Origin: Aquabacterium lacunae
GTDB taxonomy: Bacteria; Pseudomonadota; Gammaproteobacteria; Burkholderiales; Burkholderiaceae_C
NCBI RefSeq assembly: GCF_004310865.1
Contig: NZ_SIXI01000007.1
Span: 123,967-187,966 of the forward strand
DNA length: 64,000 bases
Direction of reading: 5' to 3'
The stretch's first letter is position 1; each line of letters starts with the position of its first letter. Made by a program: the position numbers and the translations under genes. Below the pieces are notes generated by a model. That model saw nothing but the letters and a program-made list of their open reading frames with translations. It was not told the DNA's origin and made no database searches. This document shows, one piece after another, positions 1-13,326 of the stretch.

Positions 1-1826
1 TCGTGATCGGGCTGGAGTTCAACCTGCCCAAGCTCAAGAGCATGAAGTCGCTGGTGTTCGGCCTGGGCTCCAGCCAGGTGCTGCTGACCATGGTGGCCAC
101 CGTGGGCGGCTTCTTCGCGCTGGCCGCCGGCATGGACTGGCTGGGCATGGGCGCCGACCACCCGAACGGCCTGCTGGGCTGGGGCCTGAGCTGGCAAAGC
201 GCGCTGGCACTGGGCGGGGCGCTGGCCATGAGCTCGACAGCCATCGTCGTGAAAATGATGGCCGAGCGGCTGGAACTCGACAGCGAGCATGGCCGCCGGG
301 TGATGGGCATCCTGCTGTTCCAGGACCTGGCCGTGGTGCCGCTGCTGGTGCTGATCCCCACGCTGGGCCAGAGCGCCGGTGACCTGACCGAAGCGCTGCT
401 GTGGGCCACGCTCAAGGCCACGGTGCTGCTGGGCCTGCTGCTGGCCGGCGGCCAGAAGGTGATGCACTTCTGGCTGACGCTGGTGGCCCGGCGCAAGAGC
501 GAAGAGCTGTTCATGCTCAACCTGCTGCTGGTCACGCTGGGCCTGGCCTGGCTGACCGAGCACTTCGGCCTGTCGCTGGCCCTGGGCGCCTTCGTGGCCG
601 GCATGCTGGTGGCCGAGACCGAATACAAGCACCAGGTGGAAACCGACATCCGCCCCTTCCACGACGTGCTGCTGGGGCTGTTCTTCATCACCATCGGCAT
701 GAAGCTGAACTGGCACAGCGTGGTCGACCAGTGGAAGCTGGTGCTGGTGCTGACCACCCTGCCCGTGCTGTTCAAGCTGGCGCTGGTGACCGGCCTGGCC
801 AAGGCTTTTGGCGCCAGCTCGGGCGTGGCCCTGCGCACCGGCCTGTACCTGGCCCAGGCGGGCGAATTCGGCTTCGTGCTGCTGAGCCTGGCGGTGGACC
901 ACCAGCTGCTGGCGCACAAGGTGCACAGCCCGCTGCTGGCCTCAATGGTGATCTCGATGATGGTCACGCCCTTGATGATCCAGCAGAGCAACCGCATCGT
1001 GAACCGCCTGGTGGCCACCGACTGGCTGATGCAGTCGCTGGCCATGACCAAGATCGCCAGCAAGGCCATCAACACCGAACACCATGTGCTGATCTGCGGC
1101 TATGGCCGTTCGGGCCAGAACCTGGCGCGCCTGCTGGAGGTCGAAGGCATTCCCTACATGGCGCTTGACCTCGACCCCGACCGCGTGCAGCAGGCTGCTG
1201 CGGCCGGGCAGAACGTGGTGTTCGGCGACGCCACCCGGCTGCAGAGCCTGCAGGCCGCCGGCCTGACCCGCGCGGCGGCCGTGGTCGTGACCTGGCCGCA
1301 GGTGGCGGCCGCCAAGAAGATCCTGGCCATCGTGCAGGGCCATGCGCCCAAGGTGCCCGTGGTGGTGCGCACCATCGACGAAGCCGGCCTGGACAGCCTG
1401 CAGGCCGCCGGCGCCACCGCCGTGGTGCCCGAGGCCATCGAAGGCTCGCTGATGCTGGCCTCTCAGGCCCTGGTGCTGGTGGGGGTGCCCATGCGCCGGG
1501 TGATCCGGCTGGTGCAGGAGCAGCGGGTGGCGCGCTATGGCCTGCTGCGCGGTTACTTCCACGGTGCCGACGACGACACGGTCGACGAGCTCGAGCTGCA
1601 AAGGCTGCAATCTTTCACGCTGACGCGTGATTCAGCCGCCGTGGGCCGCAAGGTCGGCGAAATTCAGGCGATGCTGTCCGACGTCGTGCTGGTCTCGCTC
1701 AAGCGCCACAGCGGGGCCGTCACCGTGCCAGCCGCCGACCAGCAACTGCAAGCCGGGGACACCCTGGTGTTGTCCGGCCGCCCCAATGACCTGGGCCGAG
1801 CCGAGCACGTGCTGCTCGACAGCTAG
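1..1826 (+). CDS. Kef-type monovalent cation:proton antiporter (5' end missing)
   Basis: CPA2-family inner-membrane antiporter that would exchange K+ or Na+ for H+. The reading frame is open from the window edge and enters inside an early membrane segment (GLEFNLPKLKSM), so the true start and roughly the first 50 residues lie upstream. About ten hydrophobic segments follow, including LGAFVAGMLVAETEY. From about residue 360 of the visible part there is a cytoplasmic TrkA-N (RCK) nucleotide-binding domain with the Rossmann motif HVLICGYGRSGQNLARLLE, and then a C-terminal TrkA-C-like segment ending near VLVSLKRHSGAV and LVLSGRPNDL. The RCK domain makes KefB/KefC-like ligand gating likely. Whether it is glutathione-gated cannot be judged. 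Confidence 0.92.
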   Translation, partial: VIGLEFNLPKLKSMKSLVFGLGSSQVLLTMVATVGGFFALAAGMDWLGMGADHPNGLLGWGLSWQSALALGGALAMSSTAIVVKMMAERLELDSEHGRRVMGILLFQDLAVVPLLVLIPTLGQSAGDLTEALLWATLKATVLLGLLLAGGQKVMHFWLTLVARRKSEELFMLNLLLVTLGLAWLTEHFGLSLALGAFVAGMLVAETEYKHQVETDIRPFHDVLLGLFFITIGMKLNWHSVVDQWKLVLVLTTLPVLFKLALVTGLAKAFGASSGVALRTGLYLAQAGEFGFVLLSLAVDHQLLAHKVHSPLLASMVISMMVTPLMIQQSNRIVNRLVATDWLMQSLAMTKIASKAINTEHHVLICGYGRSGQNLARLLEVEGIPYMALDLDPDRVQQAAAAGQNVVFGDATRLQSLQAAGLTRAAAVVVTWPQVAAAKKILAIVQGHAPKVPVVVRTIDEAGLDSLQAAGATAVVPEAIEGSLMLASQALVLVGVPMRRVIRLVQEQRVARYGLLRGYFHGADDDTVDELELQRLQSFTLTRDSAAVGRKVGEIQAMLSDVVLVSLKRHSGAVTVPAADQQLQAGDTLVLSGRPNDLGRAEHVLLDS

Positions 1827-1900
1827 CCCCAAACCCCTTGCGGCGCGCTACATTGCTGACAGTAACAACAGAAGCAGTGGACTCCGAGGAGCGCGCAGGC

Positions 1901-5899
<3,999 letters not shown>

Positions 5900-5920
5900 G
5901 CCGGGGTGTCAGGCTGGGGC

Positions 5921-6976
5921 TCAGTCGCCCTGCGGGCCCCGCTCGTCGGCGTACTGCGCCATGATCTGCAAGATCTCGTGCTGCGCAGCCAGGAAGGCGT
6001 CCAGCAGCGTGGGGTCGAAATGGCGCCCACGCTCTTCCAGCATGATCTCCATCGAGCGCGCCACCGAATAGGCCGGCTTGTAGGGCCGCACGCTCATCAG
6101 CGCGTCGAACACATCGGCAATGGCCACAATGCGCGCCATCAGCGGGATCTGCTCGCCCTGCAGGCCATAGGGGTAGCCCGTGCCATCCCAGCGCTCGTGG
6201 TGCGCCAGCGCGATGGTGCGCGCCGTGGTCAGCAGCTCGTTGTCATGGTGACCAATGATCTCGGCGCCGATCAGGGGGTGCTGGCGCACCAGGGCGCGCT
6301 CTTCGTCGTCCAGCGGGCCGGGCTTGAGCAGGATGCGATCAGGCACGCCGATCTTGCCCACGTCATGCAGGGCCGCGGCCTGGAACAGCAACTGCAGCGA
6401 ATCGGGGCCCATGCCCGCGTGCAGGCCGATCAGGCGCGATACGTGCGACATGCGGATCACGTGGTTGCCGGTCTCGTTGTCCTTGAACTCGCCCGCACGA
6501 CCCAGGCGGCGGATGAGTTGCTGGCGCGTGGCCACCAGCTCGGCCGTGCGCTGCGCCACCATGCGCTCCAGCTCGCGCGACTGGTCGTACAGGGCCAGGT
6601 GCGTGCGCACGCGGGCCTGCACCAGCGGCGGGCTGATGGGCTTGGTGATGTAGTCGACTGCGCCGAGCGACAGGCCCAGGCTTTCGTCTTCGATGCTGCT
6701 CATGGCCGTCACAAAGATGACGGGGATGCGGCGGCGGTCGGGGTTGGCCTTGATGCGGCGGCACACCTCGTGGCCCGACAGGTCGGGCATCATGATGTCG
6801 AGCAGGATCAGGTCAGGGGGCTCGTCGGAATAGACGATCTGCAGGGCCTTGTCGCCGGACGTGGCCACCTTGATGCGGTAGTCGTGCCCCAGCACGCGCG
6901 ACAGCAGTTCGATGTTCTGCGGTGAGTCGTCGGCCACCAGCACGGTGGGACGGCTCAAGCCCTGTACCCCTGACAT
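5921..6976 (-). CDS. HD-GYP response regulator (c-di-GMP phosphodiesterase, RpfG-like)
   Basis: A receiver domain (VLVADDSPQN; phospho-acceptor in ILLDIMMPDLSG) followed by a helical linker and an HD-GYP domain with HDVGKIGVPD and HHERWDGTGYP. The family hydrolyses cyclic di-GMP under control of receiver phosphorylation. The ATG at 6976 (351 residues) is preferred over a GTG 27 bases earlier because GCAGGAGT stands 8 bases upstream. The gene converges on the large hybrid kinase with a gap of only about 20 bases. A cNMP-binding protein gene lies just upstream on the same strand, so the two may form a small signalling operon. Confidence 0.95.
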   Translation of the reverse strand: MSGVQGLSRPTVLVADDSPQNIELLSRVLGHDYRIKVATSGDKALQIVYSDEPPDLILLDIMMPDLSGHEVCRRIKANPDRRRIPVIFVTAMSSIEDESLGLSLGAVDYITKPISPPLVQARVRTHLALYDQSRELERMVAQRTAELVATRQQLIRRLGRAGEFKDNETGNHVIRMSHVSRLIGLHAGMGPDSLQLLFQAAALHDVGKIGVPDRILLKPGPLDDEERALVRQHPLIGAEIIGHHDNELLTTARTIALAHHERWDGTGYPYGLQGEQIPLMARIVAIADVFDALMSVRPYKPAYSVARSMEIMLEERGRHFDPTLLDAFLAAQHEILQIMAQYADERGPQGD

Positions 6977-7034
6977 GTTTTGTACTCCTGCAAGGGCCTG
7001 CACCTGAGGGCCCGGGTTCTCTCGACCACACAGG

Positions 7035-7502
7035 TCAGGCGCTGGGAATCTGCCGCTGCAAGTTGGCGCGCATGCGGTGGGCCATCATGGCCCCGGCGGC
7101 ACGCACCACCTCCACGGCCACCTGCGGCACACGGGCGGCCAGTTCTTCGAAACGGGGCAGGCGCAAGGCCCACACCACACACGGGGTCATGGCCTCGACA
7201 TTGGCCATGCGCGGGCCGTCGGCGAACAGGCCAGGCTCACCCAGCACGGCACCCGACCGCAAGATGGCAATGCGCGAGGCCCCGGGCGCACCGCCCGTCA
7301 CGAACACCTGCAGCGAGCCTTGCTCCAGCAGGTAGAGGGTGCGGTCGTGGTCGCCCTGCTTGACGAGCAGGTCGCCCATGCGAAGTTCGTGGCGCGTGAG
7401 GTACTGCGTGAACACGCGCCATTGCTGTGCGTCCAGCCGCGGCCGGAACGCATCGTCCGTGTTCAGCGTCTGGATGGCTTGCACAAGTGCCGTGGCGTCC
7501 AT
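7035..7502 (-). CDS. Cyclic nucleotide-binding (CAP effector-like) domain protein
   Basis: A 155-residue protein consisting almost entirely of a cNMP-binding beta-roll (GDLLVKQGDHDRTLYLLEQG, then GAVLGEPGLFADGPRMANVE). There is no helix-turn-helix, so it is unlikely to be a transcription factor. It resembles stand-alone Crp-like sensor domains. The start is ATG with GAGGA about 6 bases upstream. It ends 58 bases before the HD-GYP response regulator on the same strand, which suggests a shared transcript. The ligand cannot be inferred from the sequence. Confidence 0.85.
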   Translation of the reverse strand: MDATALVQAIQTLNTDDAFRPRLDAQQWRVFTQYLTRHELRMGDLLVKQGDHDRTLYLLEQGSLQVFVTGGAPGASRIAILRSGAVLGEPGLFADGPRMANVEAMTPCVVWALRLPRFEELAARVPQVAVEVVRAAGAMMAHRMRANLQRQIPSA

Positions 7503-7597
7503 GGGGTCCTCGAATGAAACAAAGGCCGACTCGCCGGTCGACCCGACCCTCTAATCTAGCCGAAGCAGGCCCAACGTGCACGCAACGGTTTGCATCT

Positions 7598-9049
7598 TCA
7601 TTTCCCGATACAAAACCGGCTGAAGATTTCGCCCAACAGATCATCGGCCGAGAAGGCCCCGGTGATGCGGCCCAGCGCATCGTGGGAAAGCCGCAGCTCT
7701 TCGGCCAGCAGGTCGAGCGCGCCGTCTTGCTGAGCGGCATGCGCCTGGGCCAGGGCCAGGTGCTCGGCCGCTTCGCCCAGGGCCTGCACGTGGCGCTGCC
7801 GGGCCATGAACAGGCCTTCGGTCTGGTGCTGCCAGCCCGCCATGTCGAGCAGGCGCTGGCGCAGGCTGTCCAGGCCTTCGCCCGTGCGGGCCGACAAGGC
7901 CACGGCCTGGCCGGCGGGTGCAGGAGGCGCGGCCAGGTGAGTCGCCACCGCCTCGGTGGCCACCGCGTCGGCCTTGTTGAACACGTGGATCACGGTAGAC
8001 GCACCGGCCAGGGCCTCGCCCAGGCGCTGGGCGATCTCGGCGTCGGCCGCGGCGTAGGCCGGCTCGGCCATGCGCGACAGGTCATGCAGGAACAGTACCG
8101 CATCGGCCTGCCCGATGGCTTCCCAGCTGCGCGCCATGCCGATGCGCTCGACCTCGTCGCTGGTTTCGTGGTCGGCCCGCAAGCCGGCCGTGTCGATCAC
8201 CTTCAGAGGCACGCCTTCGATCTGGATGGTTTCGCTGACCTTGTCGCGCGTGGTGCCCGCAATGGGCGTGACGATGGCCAGCTCGGCCCCGGCCAGCGCA
8301 TTGAGCAGCGAGCTCTTGCCGGCATTGGGCTGGCCGGCCAGCACCACCTGCAGGCCTTCTCGCAGCAGCGCGCCCTGGCGCGCCTGGCGCATCACGCCTT
8401 GCAAAGCGGCCTGCAGGCCGTCGAGCTTGCCGCGGGCATTGGCCTTTTCCAGGAAGTCGATCTCTTCTTCGGGGAAGTCGAGCGTGGCCTCGACCAGCAT
8501 GCGCAGGTGGATCAGGCCGTCGCGCAGGGCATTGACCTCGTGGGAAAACGCCCCGCCCAGCGAGCGGGTGGCCGAGCGGGCCGCGGCCTCGGTGCTGGCG
8601 TCGATCAGGTCGGCAATGGCCTCGGCCTGGGCCAGGTCGATCTTGTCGTTCAGGAAGGCGCGTTCGGTGAACTCGCCGGGCTGGGCCAGGCGCAGGCCCG
8701 GCAGCACCGGCCGGCCGGTGGCGGCATCGGGTGCGGCTGCGGCGGTCAGGCAGCGGGCCACCAGCAGCTGCAACACCACCGGGCCGCCGTGGCCCTGCAG
8801 CTCCAGCACGTCTTCGCCGGTGTAGCTGTGCGGGCCGGGGAAGTAGAGCGCCAGGCCATGGTCGATGGCCTGGCCGTCAGCGTCCAGGAAGGGGCCGTAG
8901 GTGGCCACACGCGGCAGCAGGGTGCGGCCTGTCAGGGCCTGGGCCAGCGGTGCCACACCGCGCCCGGACACCCGCACGATGCCCACGGCACCACGGCCCG
9001 GGGCAGTGGCCACGGCCACGATGGGACTTTGACGATCAGACCAGCTCAT
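7598..9049 (-). CDS. mnmE: tRNA uridine-5-carboxymethylaminomethyl(34) synthesis GTPase MnmE
   Basis: With MnmG it modifies the wobble uridine of tRNAs. At 483 residues it is near family length. The N-terminal folate-binding domain starts [21 protein letters not shown] and contains [14 protein letters not shown]. The inserted G domain shows G1 GQPNAGKSS (about residue 240), G3 DTAGLR and G4 FNKAD. The protein ends with the diagnostic C-terminal FCIGK. The ATG at 9049 gives the canonical N-terminus; an ATG three codons earlier is possible. Its start overlaps the end of the LysR gene by 14 bases, so the two are probably co-transcribed. In many relatives mnmE follows yidC directly, but here about 13 kb separates them. 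Confidence 0.97.
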   Translation of the reverse strand: MSWSDRQSPIVAVATAPGRGAVGIVRVSGRGVAPLAQALTGRTLLPRVATYGPFLDADGQAIDHGLALYFPGPHSYTGEDVLELQGHGGPVVLQLLVARCLTAAAAPDAATGRPVLPGLRLAQPGEFTERAFLNDKIDLAQAEAIADLIDASTEAAARSATRSLGGAFSHEVNALRDGLIHLRMLVEATLDFPEEEIDFLEKANARGKLDGLQAALQGVMRQARQGALLREGLQVVLAGQPNAGKSSLLNALAGAELAIVTPIAGTTRDKVSETIQIEGVPLKVIDTAGLRADHETSDEVERIGMARSWEAIGQADAVLFLHDLSRMAEPAYAAADAEIAQRLGEALAGASTVIHVFNKADAVATEAVATHLAAPPAPAGQAVALSARTGEGLDSLRQRLLDMAGWQHQTEGLFMARQRHVQALGEAAEHLALAQAHAAQQDGALDLLAEELRLSHDALGRITGAFSADDLLGEIFSRFCIGK

Positions 9050-9971
9050 GGGTGGCATTGTCGCGCGGGTGGGGCCGGCCCTGCGCCCACCGCTGCATCT
9101 GACCCAGCAGCCAGCCGTGCAGGGTCTTGAGCAGGTCGCTGCGGGGGTGCTGCGCCTTGAACACGAAGTGATAGCCGCGCCCCAGGGGCATGGGCGGGGC
9201 CACGGCCTGCAGCAAGCCCTCGTCCAGCCAGCGCTGGCAGGCCGGCAGGATGCAGATGACCAGGCCCAGGCCCTGCTCGGCGGCGCGCATGGCCGACAGC
9301 TCGGAGTCGAGGTACAGGTTGCCCTGGTGCGGCAAGGCCTCGACGCCCAGGGCTCGCGCCACCAGATCCCAGTCATTGACCCCCTTTCGGAAGTGGATCA
9401 GGGTGTGGTGCCGCAGGTCGGCCACGCCCCGCACGGGGTGCGCCTGCAGCACCCGCGGGTGCCCGGCCACCGTGCCCAGGCAGTCGATGAGGGGCCAGGC
9501 GGTCAGGCCCCGCCAGCGCCCCGCACCGAACCGGATGGCCGCGTCCACCTGCCCGGCGTCGAAATCGGCCAGTGCCAGGTCCAGGTCGAGCGACAGGTCC
9601 AGGCCCGGGTGCTGGGCCTGGAACTCGCCCAGGGCCGGCAGCAGCAGTTCGTGGCCCACCAGCGGGGCGGCGCTCAGGCGCAGGCGGGGCCGGGCATGGG
9701 CCCACAGCCACTCGGCGTGACCCTCCTGGTAGCGCTGCAGCACCTCACGGGCCAGCGCGGCGAACTGCACCCCTGCCTCGGTCAGGCGCACCTGGCGGGT
9801 CAGGCGGTGGAACAGGGGCACGCCCAGCCAGTCTTCCAGCTGCCGGATCTGCTGGCTGATGGCCGGGGCCGTGACGTGCAGCTCCTGGGCCGCCTTGGCA
9901 AAGCTCTGCCAGCGGGCGGCCGCATCGAGGGCGGGCAGCAGGTGCAGGGGCGGCGGGCGGTGGTGCGGCAT
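9036..9971 (-). CDS. LysR-family transcriptional regulator (GcvA-like)
   Basis: Of 311 residues. The N-terminal winged helix-turn-helix reads [17 protein letters not shown] and [20 protein letters not shown], followed by [12 protein letters not shown] and a periplasmic-binding-like effector domain. The ATG at 9971 is chosen because it gives the standard LysR N-terminus; upstream codons would run through the operator-like site. An inverted repeat (GATAAG-N5-CTTATC) with a T-N11-A core lies 5 to 21 bases upstream of the start, which fits autoregulation and control of the divergent metal-protein gene at 10152. The 3' end overlaps mnmE by 14 bases. Confidence 0.93.
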   Translation of the reverse strand: MPHHRPPPLHLLPALDAAARWQSFAKAAQELHVTAPAISQQIRQLEDWLGVPLFHRLTRQVRLTEAGVQFAALAREVLQRYQEGHAEWLWAHARPRLRLSAAPLVGHELLLPALGEFQAQHPGLDLSLDLDLALADFDAGQVDAAIRFGAGRWRGLTAWPLIDCLGTVAGHPRVLQAHPVRGVADLRHHTLIHFRKGVNDWDLVARALGVEALPHQGNLYLDSELSAMRAAEQGLGLVICILPACQRWLDEGLLQAVAPPMPLGRGYHFVFKAQHPRSDLLKTLHGWLLGQMQRWAQGRPHPRDNATHELV

Positions 9972-9975
9972 GACG

Positions 9976-9992
9976 GATAAGTCTGCCTTATC
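9976..9992. promoter_or_regulatory. Candidate LysR operator (T-N11-A inverted repeat)
   Basis: GATAAG tctgc CTTATC, a perfect 6-bp inverted repeat with 5-base spacer that contains the T-N11-A core typical of LysR binding sites. It lies in the 180-base divergent intergenic region, next to the LysR start codon. Confidence 0.5.
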
Positions 9993-10151
9993 TGTCGAAC
10001 AGCCGATGTGATTTGTCACCGCCAGACCACGTCCTTACAGTGCCGCTGCGGCTTGGCGGATGCAGCACAGCAATGGCGTCACAAGACAAGGCGATGCCGG
10101 CTCAATGGCCTGACCGCGCGCCCCGTGGCCGCCCCCACCGAGGAGAGACCC

Positions 10152-11042
10152 ATGACCCAGCCCCATGCCGCCAAGCCCATCCAGCCCCGCGAACAGCTGG
10201 ACTTCCAGCTCGATTCGGGGGTGCCCCGCTTCTGGAACGGCGGTGACCCGTACAAGACCCGTTTCTTCGACGCCATGTCGCTGACCTTCCCGATCGGCGA
10301 ACGCTACTTCATCAGCTCGGTGCGGGCCTACCGCGACCAGATCACCGACCCCCAGTTGCTGGAGGAGGTCAAGCACTTCACCCGCCAGGAAGCCCAGCAC
10401 GGCATGGTGCACACCCAGTTCAACACGCTGCTGGAAAAGCAGGGCCTGAATGTGGGCTGGACCCAGACCTTCCTGGACCGCAAGTTCAAATGGCAACTGA
10501 AGTACTGGCCCAAGGCCTTCAACCTCTCGTACACGGCCGCGGCCGAGCACCTGACCGCCCTCATGTGCACCACCTTCATGGAGCGCGCCGACGTGATCGG
10601 CGACTTCGACCCGCGCATGCGGGCCATCTACGCCTGGCACTCCATCGAAGAGGTCGAACACAAGGCCGTGTGCTACGACGTGCTGACCCAGGTGGCCAAG
10701 GTGGGCTACTTCACGCGCATCGCCGGCCTCATTTACTTCAGCATCGAGTACCCCATCGGCAACTGGTTCATGGTGAACCGCCTGCTCAAGGACGATGGCT
10801 TCGGCTTCATCAAGCGCATGGGCATGCTGCTCAAGGGGGCCTGGTGGCTGTACAAACCCGGCGGCGTGTTCCTGCCCGCCCTGGGCTATTACCTGAGCTA
10901 CTTCAAGCCCGGTTTTCACCCCTGGCAGCACCAGGAGATGGGCCACTACAAGGCCTGGCTGCAAGTGTTCGAGCGCACGGGTGACCCCATCGCGGCCAGC
11001 GAGCATTGCGCCGAACTGGTGGCGCAGGGCGCAGCGGCCTGA
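10152..11042 (+). CDS. Predicted metal-dependent hydrolase, PF10118-like
   Basis: A 296-residue cytosolic protein resembling the PF10118 metal-dependent hydrolase family (YbcI-like name, biochemical role poorly known). The start ATG follows AGGAGAGACCC. Three acidic/histidine motifs are visible: EVKHFTRQEAQH (about residues 72-83), AAEHLTAL (about 130) and WHSIEEVEHKAV (about 160). Their spacing on predicted helices looks like a ferritin-type four-helix dimetal carboxylate site rather than a classical hydrolase; that is inference. It is divergent from the LysR gene and 20 bases upstream of the AraC regulator, so the latter is probably co-transcribed. Confidence 0.8.
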   Translation: MTQPHAAKPIQPREQLDFQLDSGVPRFWNGGDPYKTRFFDAMSLTFPIGERYFISSVRAYRDQITDPQLLEEVKHFTRQEAQHGMVHTQFNTLLEKQGLNVGWTQTFLDRKFKWQLKYWPKAFNLSYTAAAEHLTALMCTTFMERADVIGDFDPRMRAIYAWHSIEEVEHKAVCYDVLTQVAKVGYFTRIAGLIYFSIEYPIGNWFMVNRLLKDDGFGFIKRMGMLLKGAWWLYKPGGVFLPALGYYLSYFKPGFHPWQHQEMGHYKAWLQVFERTGDPIAASEHCAELVAQGAAA

Positions 11043-11062
11043 CACGGCAAAAGCGCAGCGGC

Positions 11063-12217
11063 ATGGCCTCGTCCGAACGCGCCCTGCAGGGCCTGACCTT
11101 TCCCCTGCAGTACCTGGAGATCGGCGAGTCGCTGGCCCGGGCCCTGGGCCACGACGTGCACAGCCTGGACCGCCACTGCGGGCTGACGCTGCCCCGCCCC
11201 TTCCTGCCCTGGCAGACCATGGACGGCCGCCACCTGCAGCGCTCGCTGGGCTACTTCCTGATGCACTGCCCGCCAGGCGAGCCGCCGCTGGTCACCTTCA
11301 TGGCGCATTTCCCGGTGACGGTGCACGGCCCGGTGGGCATGCTGGCCATCACCTCGGCCACCCTGGACGAGGCCCTGCAGGGCGCCCTGACCTACGCGCC
11401 TTTGGTGATGCCCGCCTTCGGCATGCGTCGGCAGGACTTCGGTGACGAGGTGCACATCCTGTTCGAGCGCCTGCACGACTTCGGCGAGGTCAACGACTTC
11501 TTCACGGAAACGGTGGTCGCCTCTTTCCTGAAGATCATGCCCTTCCTGACCCGCCCCCTGCAGGGCGCCGAGGTGCACCTGCAGCATGCGCCCCAGGGGC
11601 CGAAGGCGGCCTACGAACAGGCCTTCGGGTGCAGCTTCCATTTCGGGGCGCGGCAGAACAAGATCGTGCTGGCCCGACAGGACCTGGGCATCGCGCTGAT
11701 GGCGCCCAGCCGTGCCTCTCACCTGCTGATGAAGGCCACCCTGGAGCACCAGCTCAAGGCCCGCCTGGATGTGCGGCCCGTGACGCAGGAGGTCAAGCGG
11801 CTGCTGCACGCCGCCATGCGCCAGCGCCAGCAACTCGATGCCGATGGGCTGGCCCAGTGCATGGCCATGTCGGCACGCACGCTCAGCCGGCGCTTGAAGG
11901 ACGAAGGCAGCACCCTGCCCCAGCTGCGCTGCCAGGTGGGCGTGGAACATGCCGAAGTGCTGCTGATCGAAACCCGCAAGCCCATGGCCCAGGTGGCGCG
12001 CGCGGCCGGCTTTGCCGACACCGCCTCGTTCAGCCGCGCATTCAAACGGCTGACCGGCCAGACCCCCACCGCCTTGCGCGAGGGCTCAGGCCCGGCCGCC
12101 TTGCACCCTGCAGCCGCACCGGCCCAGTATCAGACCGCGGCCTTGCGCGAAGGCTCCGACTCGGCCGGCGCAGGGCTGGCAGCCCCCGGCACGGCCGTGC
12201 CCTGGGCAGCGGCCTGA
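11063..12217 (+). CDS. AraC-family transcriptional regulator (arabinose_bd type)
   Basis: A 384-residue regulator. The N-terminal domain of about 200 residues resembles the OruR/ArgR-like ligand-sensing domain (EAFG-like segment YEQAFGCSFHFGARQN). The C-terminal AraC helix-turn-helix spans about residues 260-350, with AQCMAMSARTLSRRLKDEG and MAQVARAAGFADTASFSRAF, ending at the canonical FKRLTGQTPTALRE. A 30-residue Ala/Pro-rich tail extends past the domain and repeats ALREGS. The tail-coding DNA overlaps the 3' end of the convergent desaturase gene by 88 bases. It lies 20 bases after the metal-protein gene and probably controls that gene or the desaturase. Confidence 0.9.
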   Translation: MASSERALQGLTFPLQYLEIGESLARALGHDVHSLDRHCGLTLPRPFLPWQTMDGRHLQRSLGYFLMHCPPGEPPLVTFMAHFPVTVHGPVGMLAITSATLDEALQGALTYAPLVMPAFGMRRQDFGDEVHILFERLHDFGEVNDFFTETVVASFLKIMPFLTRPLQGAEVHLQHAPQGPKAAYEQAFGCSFHFGARQNKIVLARQDLGIALMAPSRASHLLMKATLEHQLKARLDVRPVTQEVKRLLHAAMRQRQQLDADGLAQCMAMSARTLSRRLKDEGSTLPQLRCQVGVEHAEVLLIETRKPMAQVARAAGFADTASFSRAFKRLTGQTPTALREGSGPAALHPAAAPAQYQTAALREGSDSAGAGLAAPGTAVPWAAA

Positions 12218-13086
12218 CGGGCCTTCCACTGCTTCCAGGTGAAAGGAATGAGCAGCTGGCCCCAGAAGTTGTGACGGGGGTAGAACAGCTCGTTGAACAG
12301 GCCCATCTTTTCCGGGCGACGTTGTGTGGGCGGGTTCACGTAGGTGCCGAACAGGTGGTCCCAGAACAGCAGCACCGAGTAGTTCTTGGCCTCTTCGATC
12401 TTGTTCGAGTGGTGCCAGCGGTGCATTTCGTTGGTGCCGATCACGTAGTTGACCGGGCCGAAACGGAAATCCACGTTCATGTGGGTGATGACGGCCAGCA
12501 CGGCACCGATGGTGTTGGCCATGATCATGGCTTCGACGGACACACCGGTCTGGTAGGCCACGAACATGGGCACCAGGCGACGCCAGATGATGTCAATCGG
12601 GTGCACGCGGCTGGCGTTCATGAAGCTCAGGCGATGGGCGCAGTGGTGCACGCTGTGGAAGCGCCAGAAGAAATCGACCTCGTGCGCCATGCGGTGCGTG
12701 ACATAGAACATGAAGTCGAACACGAACCAGGCCACCAGCACCTGGGCCCACATGGGCAGGTTGCCGGCCGAATAAGCCGGGTCGACCCAGCCACTGGTGA
12801 ACACCAGGCCCACACCGGCGGTCGACATCCACTTGACGATGCCGCCTTGCGCCCAGGTCAGGCCGATCAGGGCCGCGTTGTTCAGGATGTCGGTCCAGAC
12901 CTCGCCCTTCTCGAACTGGTTGGGCTGTTCCGGCCAGAGGTATTGCATCGCCGTGGTGAGGGCGAAGTACGGCAGGAAGAAATACAGCACGACCTTGTTC
13001 TGGTCGTAGTCCAGGGCCAGGGTGGCGTAAATGCCAGTGGCCAGGGCCACGCCCATGAACAGCCAGCTCCACAACATCTTGCGCAT
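12130..13086 (-). CDS. Sterol desaturase / fatty acid hydroxylase family membrane enzyme
   Basis: A 318-residue integral membrane di-iron oxidoreductase. Histidine boxes are clear: HRMAHE (about 132), HSVHHCAHR (about 145), and a later pair, HRWHHSN (about 224). Four or so membrane helices surround them. The family hydroxylates or desaturates sterols and lipid acyl chains; the substrate here is unknown. The start ATG follows GAAAGAA. The last 23 residues (Ala/Pro/Ser-rich) are encoded in DNA shared with the convergent AraC gene and are probably dispensable. Confidence 0.92.
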   Translation of the reverse strand: MRKMLWSWLFMGVALATGIYATLALDYDQNKVVLYFFLPYFALTTAMQYLWPEQPNQFEKGEVWTDILNNAALIGLTWAQGGIVKWMSTAGVGLVFTSGWVDPAYSAGNLPMWAQVLVAWFVFDFMFYVTHRMAHEVDFFWRFHSVHHCAHRLSFMNASRVHPIDIIWRRLVPMFVAYQTGVSVEAMIMANTIGAVLAVITHMNVDFRFGPVNYVIGTNEMHRWHHSNKIEEAKNYSVLLFWDHLFGTYVNPPTQRRPEKMGLFNELFYPRHNFWGQLLIPFTWKQWKARQAAAQGTAVPGAASPAPAESEPSRKAAV

Positions 13087-13326
13087 GACGGTTCTTTCGA
13101 CAGCAATTCAGACCGGGCCGCCGCACCATGCGCAGCTCACGGTGTGCACGCACAGGTGCACCGGTTGGAATTGTCCGGGCGGCATGCAACGCGCACCCGC
13201 GGGTTTTCACCGGAAGCGTGCCCATTGCGCCCAGCCGAAGGCCCCTGATTTGAGGGAAGCCTGTCCGAAATCAAGGAAACGTCCACCCTGCCGCGAACAG
13301 GGGCTTGCGCACCGGGCAGCGTGAGG

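Noticed and set aside
7427..9130. Open frame of 567 codons antisense to mnmE
   Set aside because: mnmE has all GTPase motifs; the opposing frame is a shadow.
9050..9376. Upstream extension of the mnmE frame by about 109 codons
   Set aside because: The extension lies inside the LysR gene and has no MnmE similarity; the ATG at 9049 gives the canonical N-terminus.
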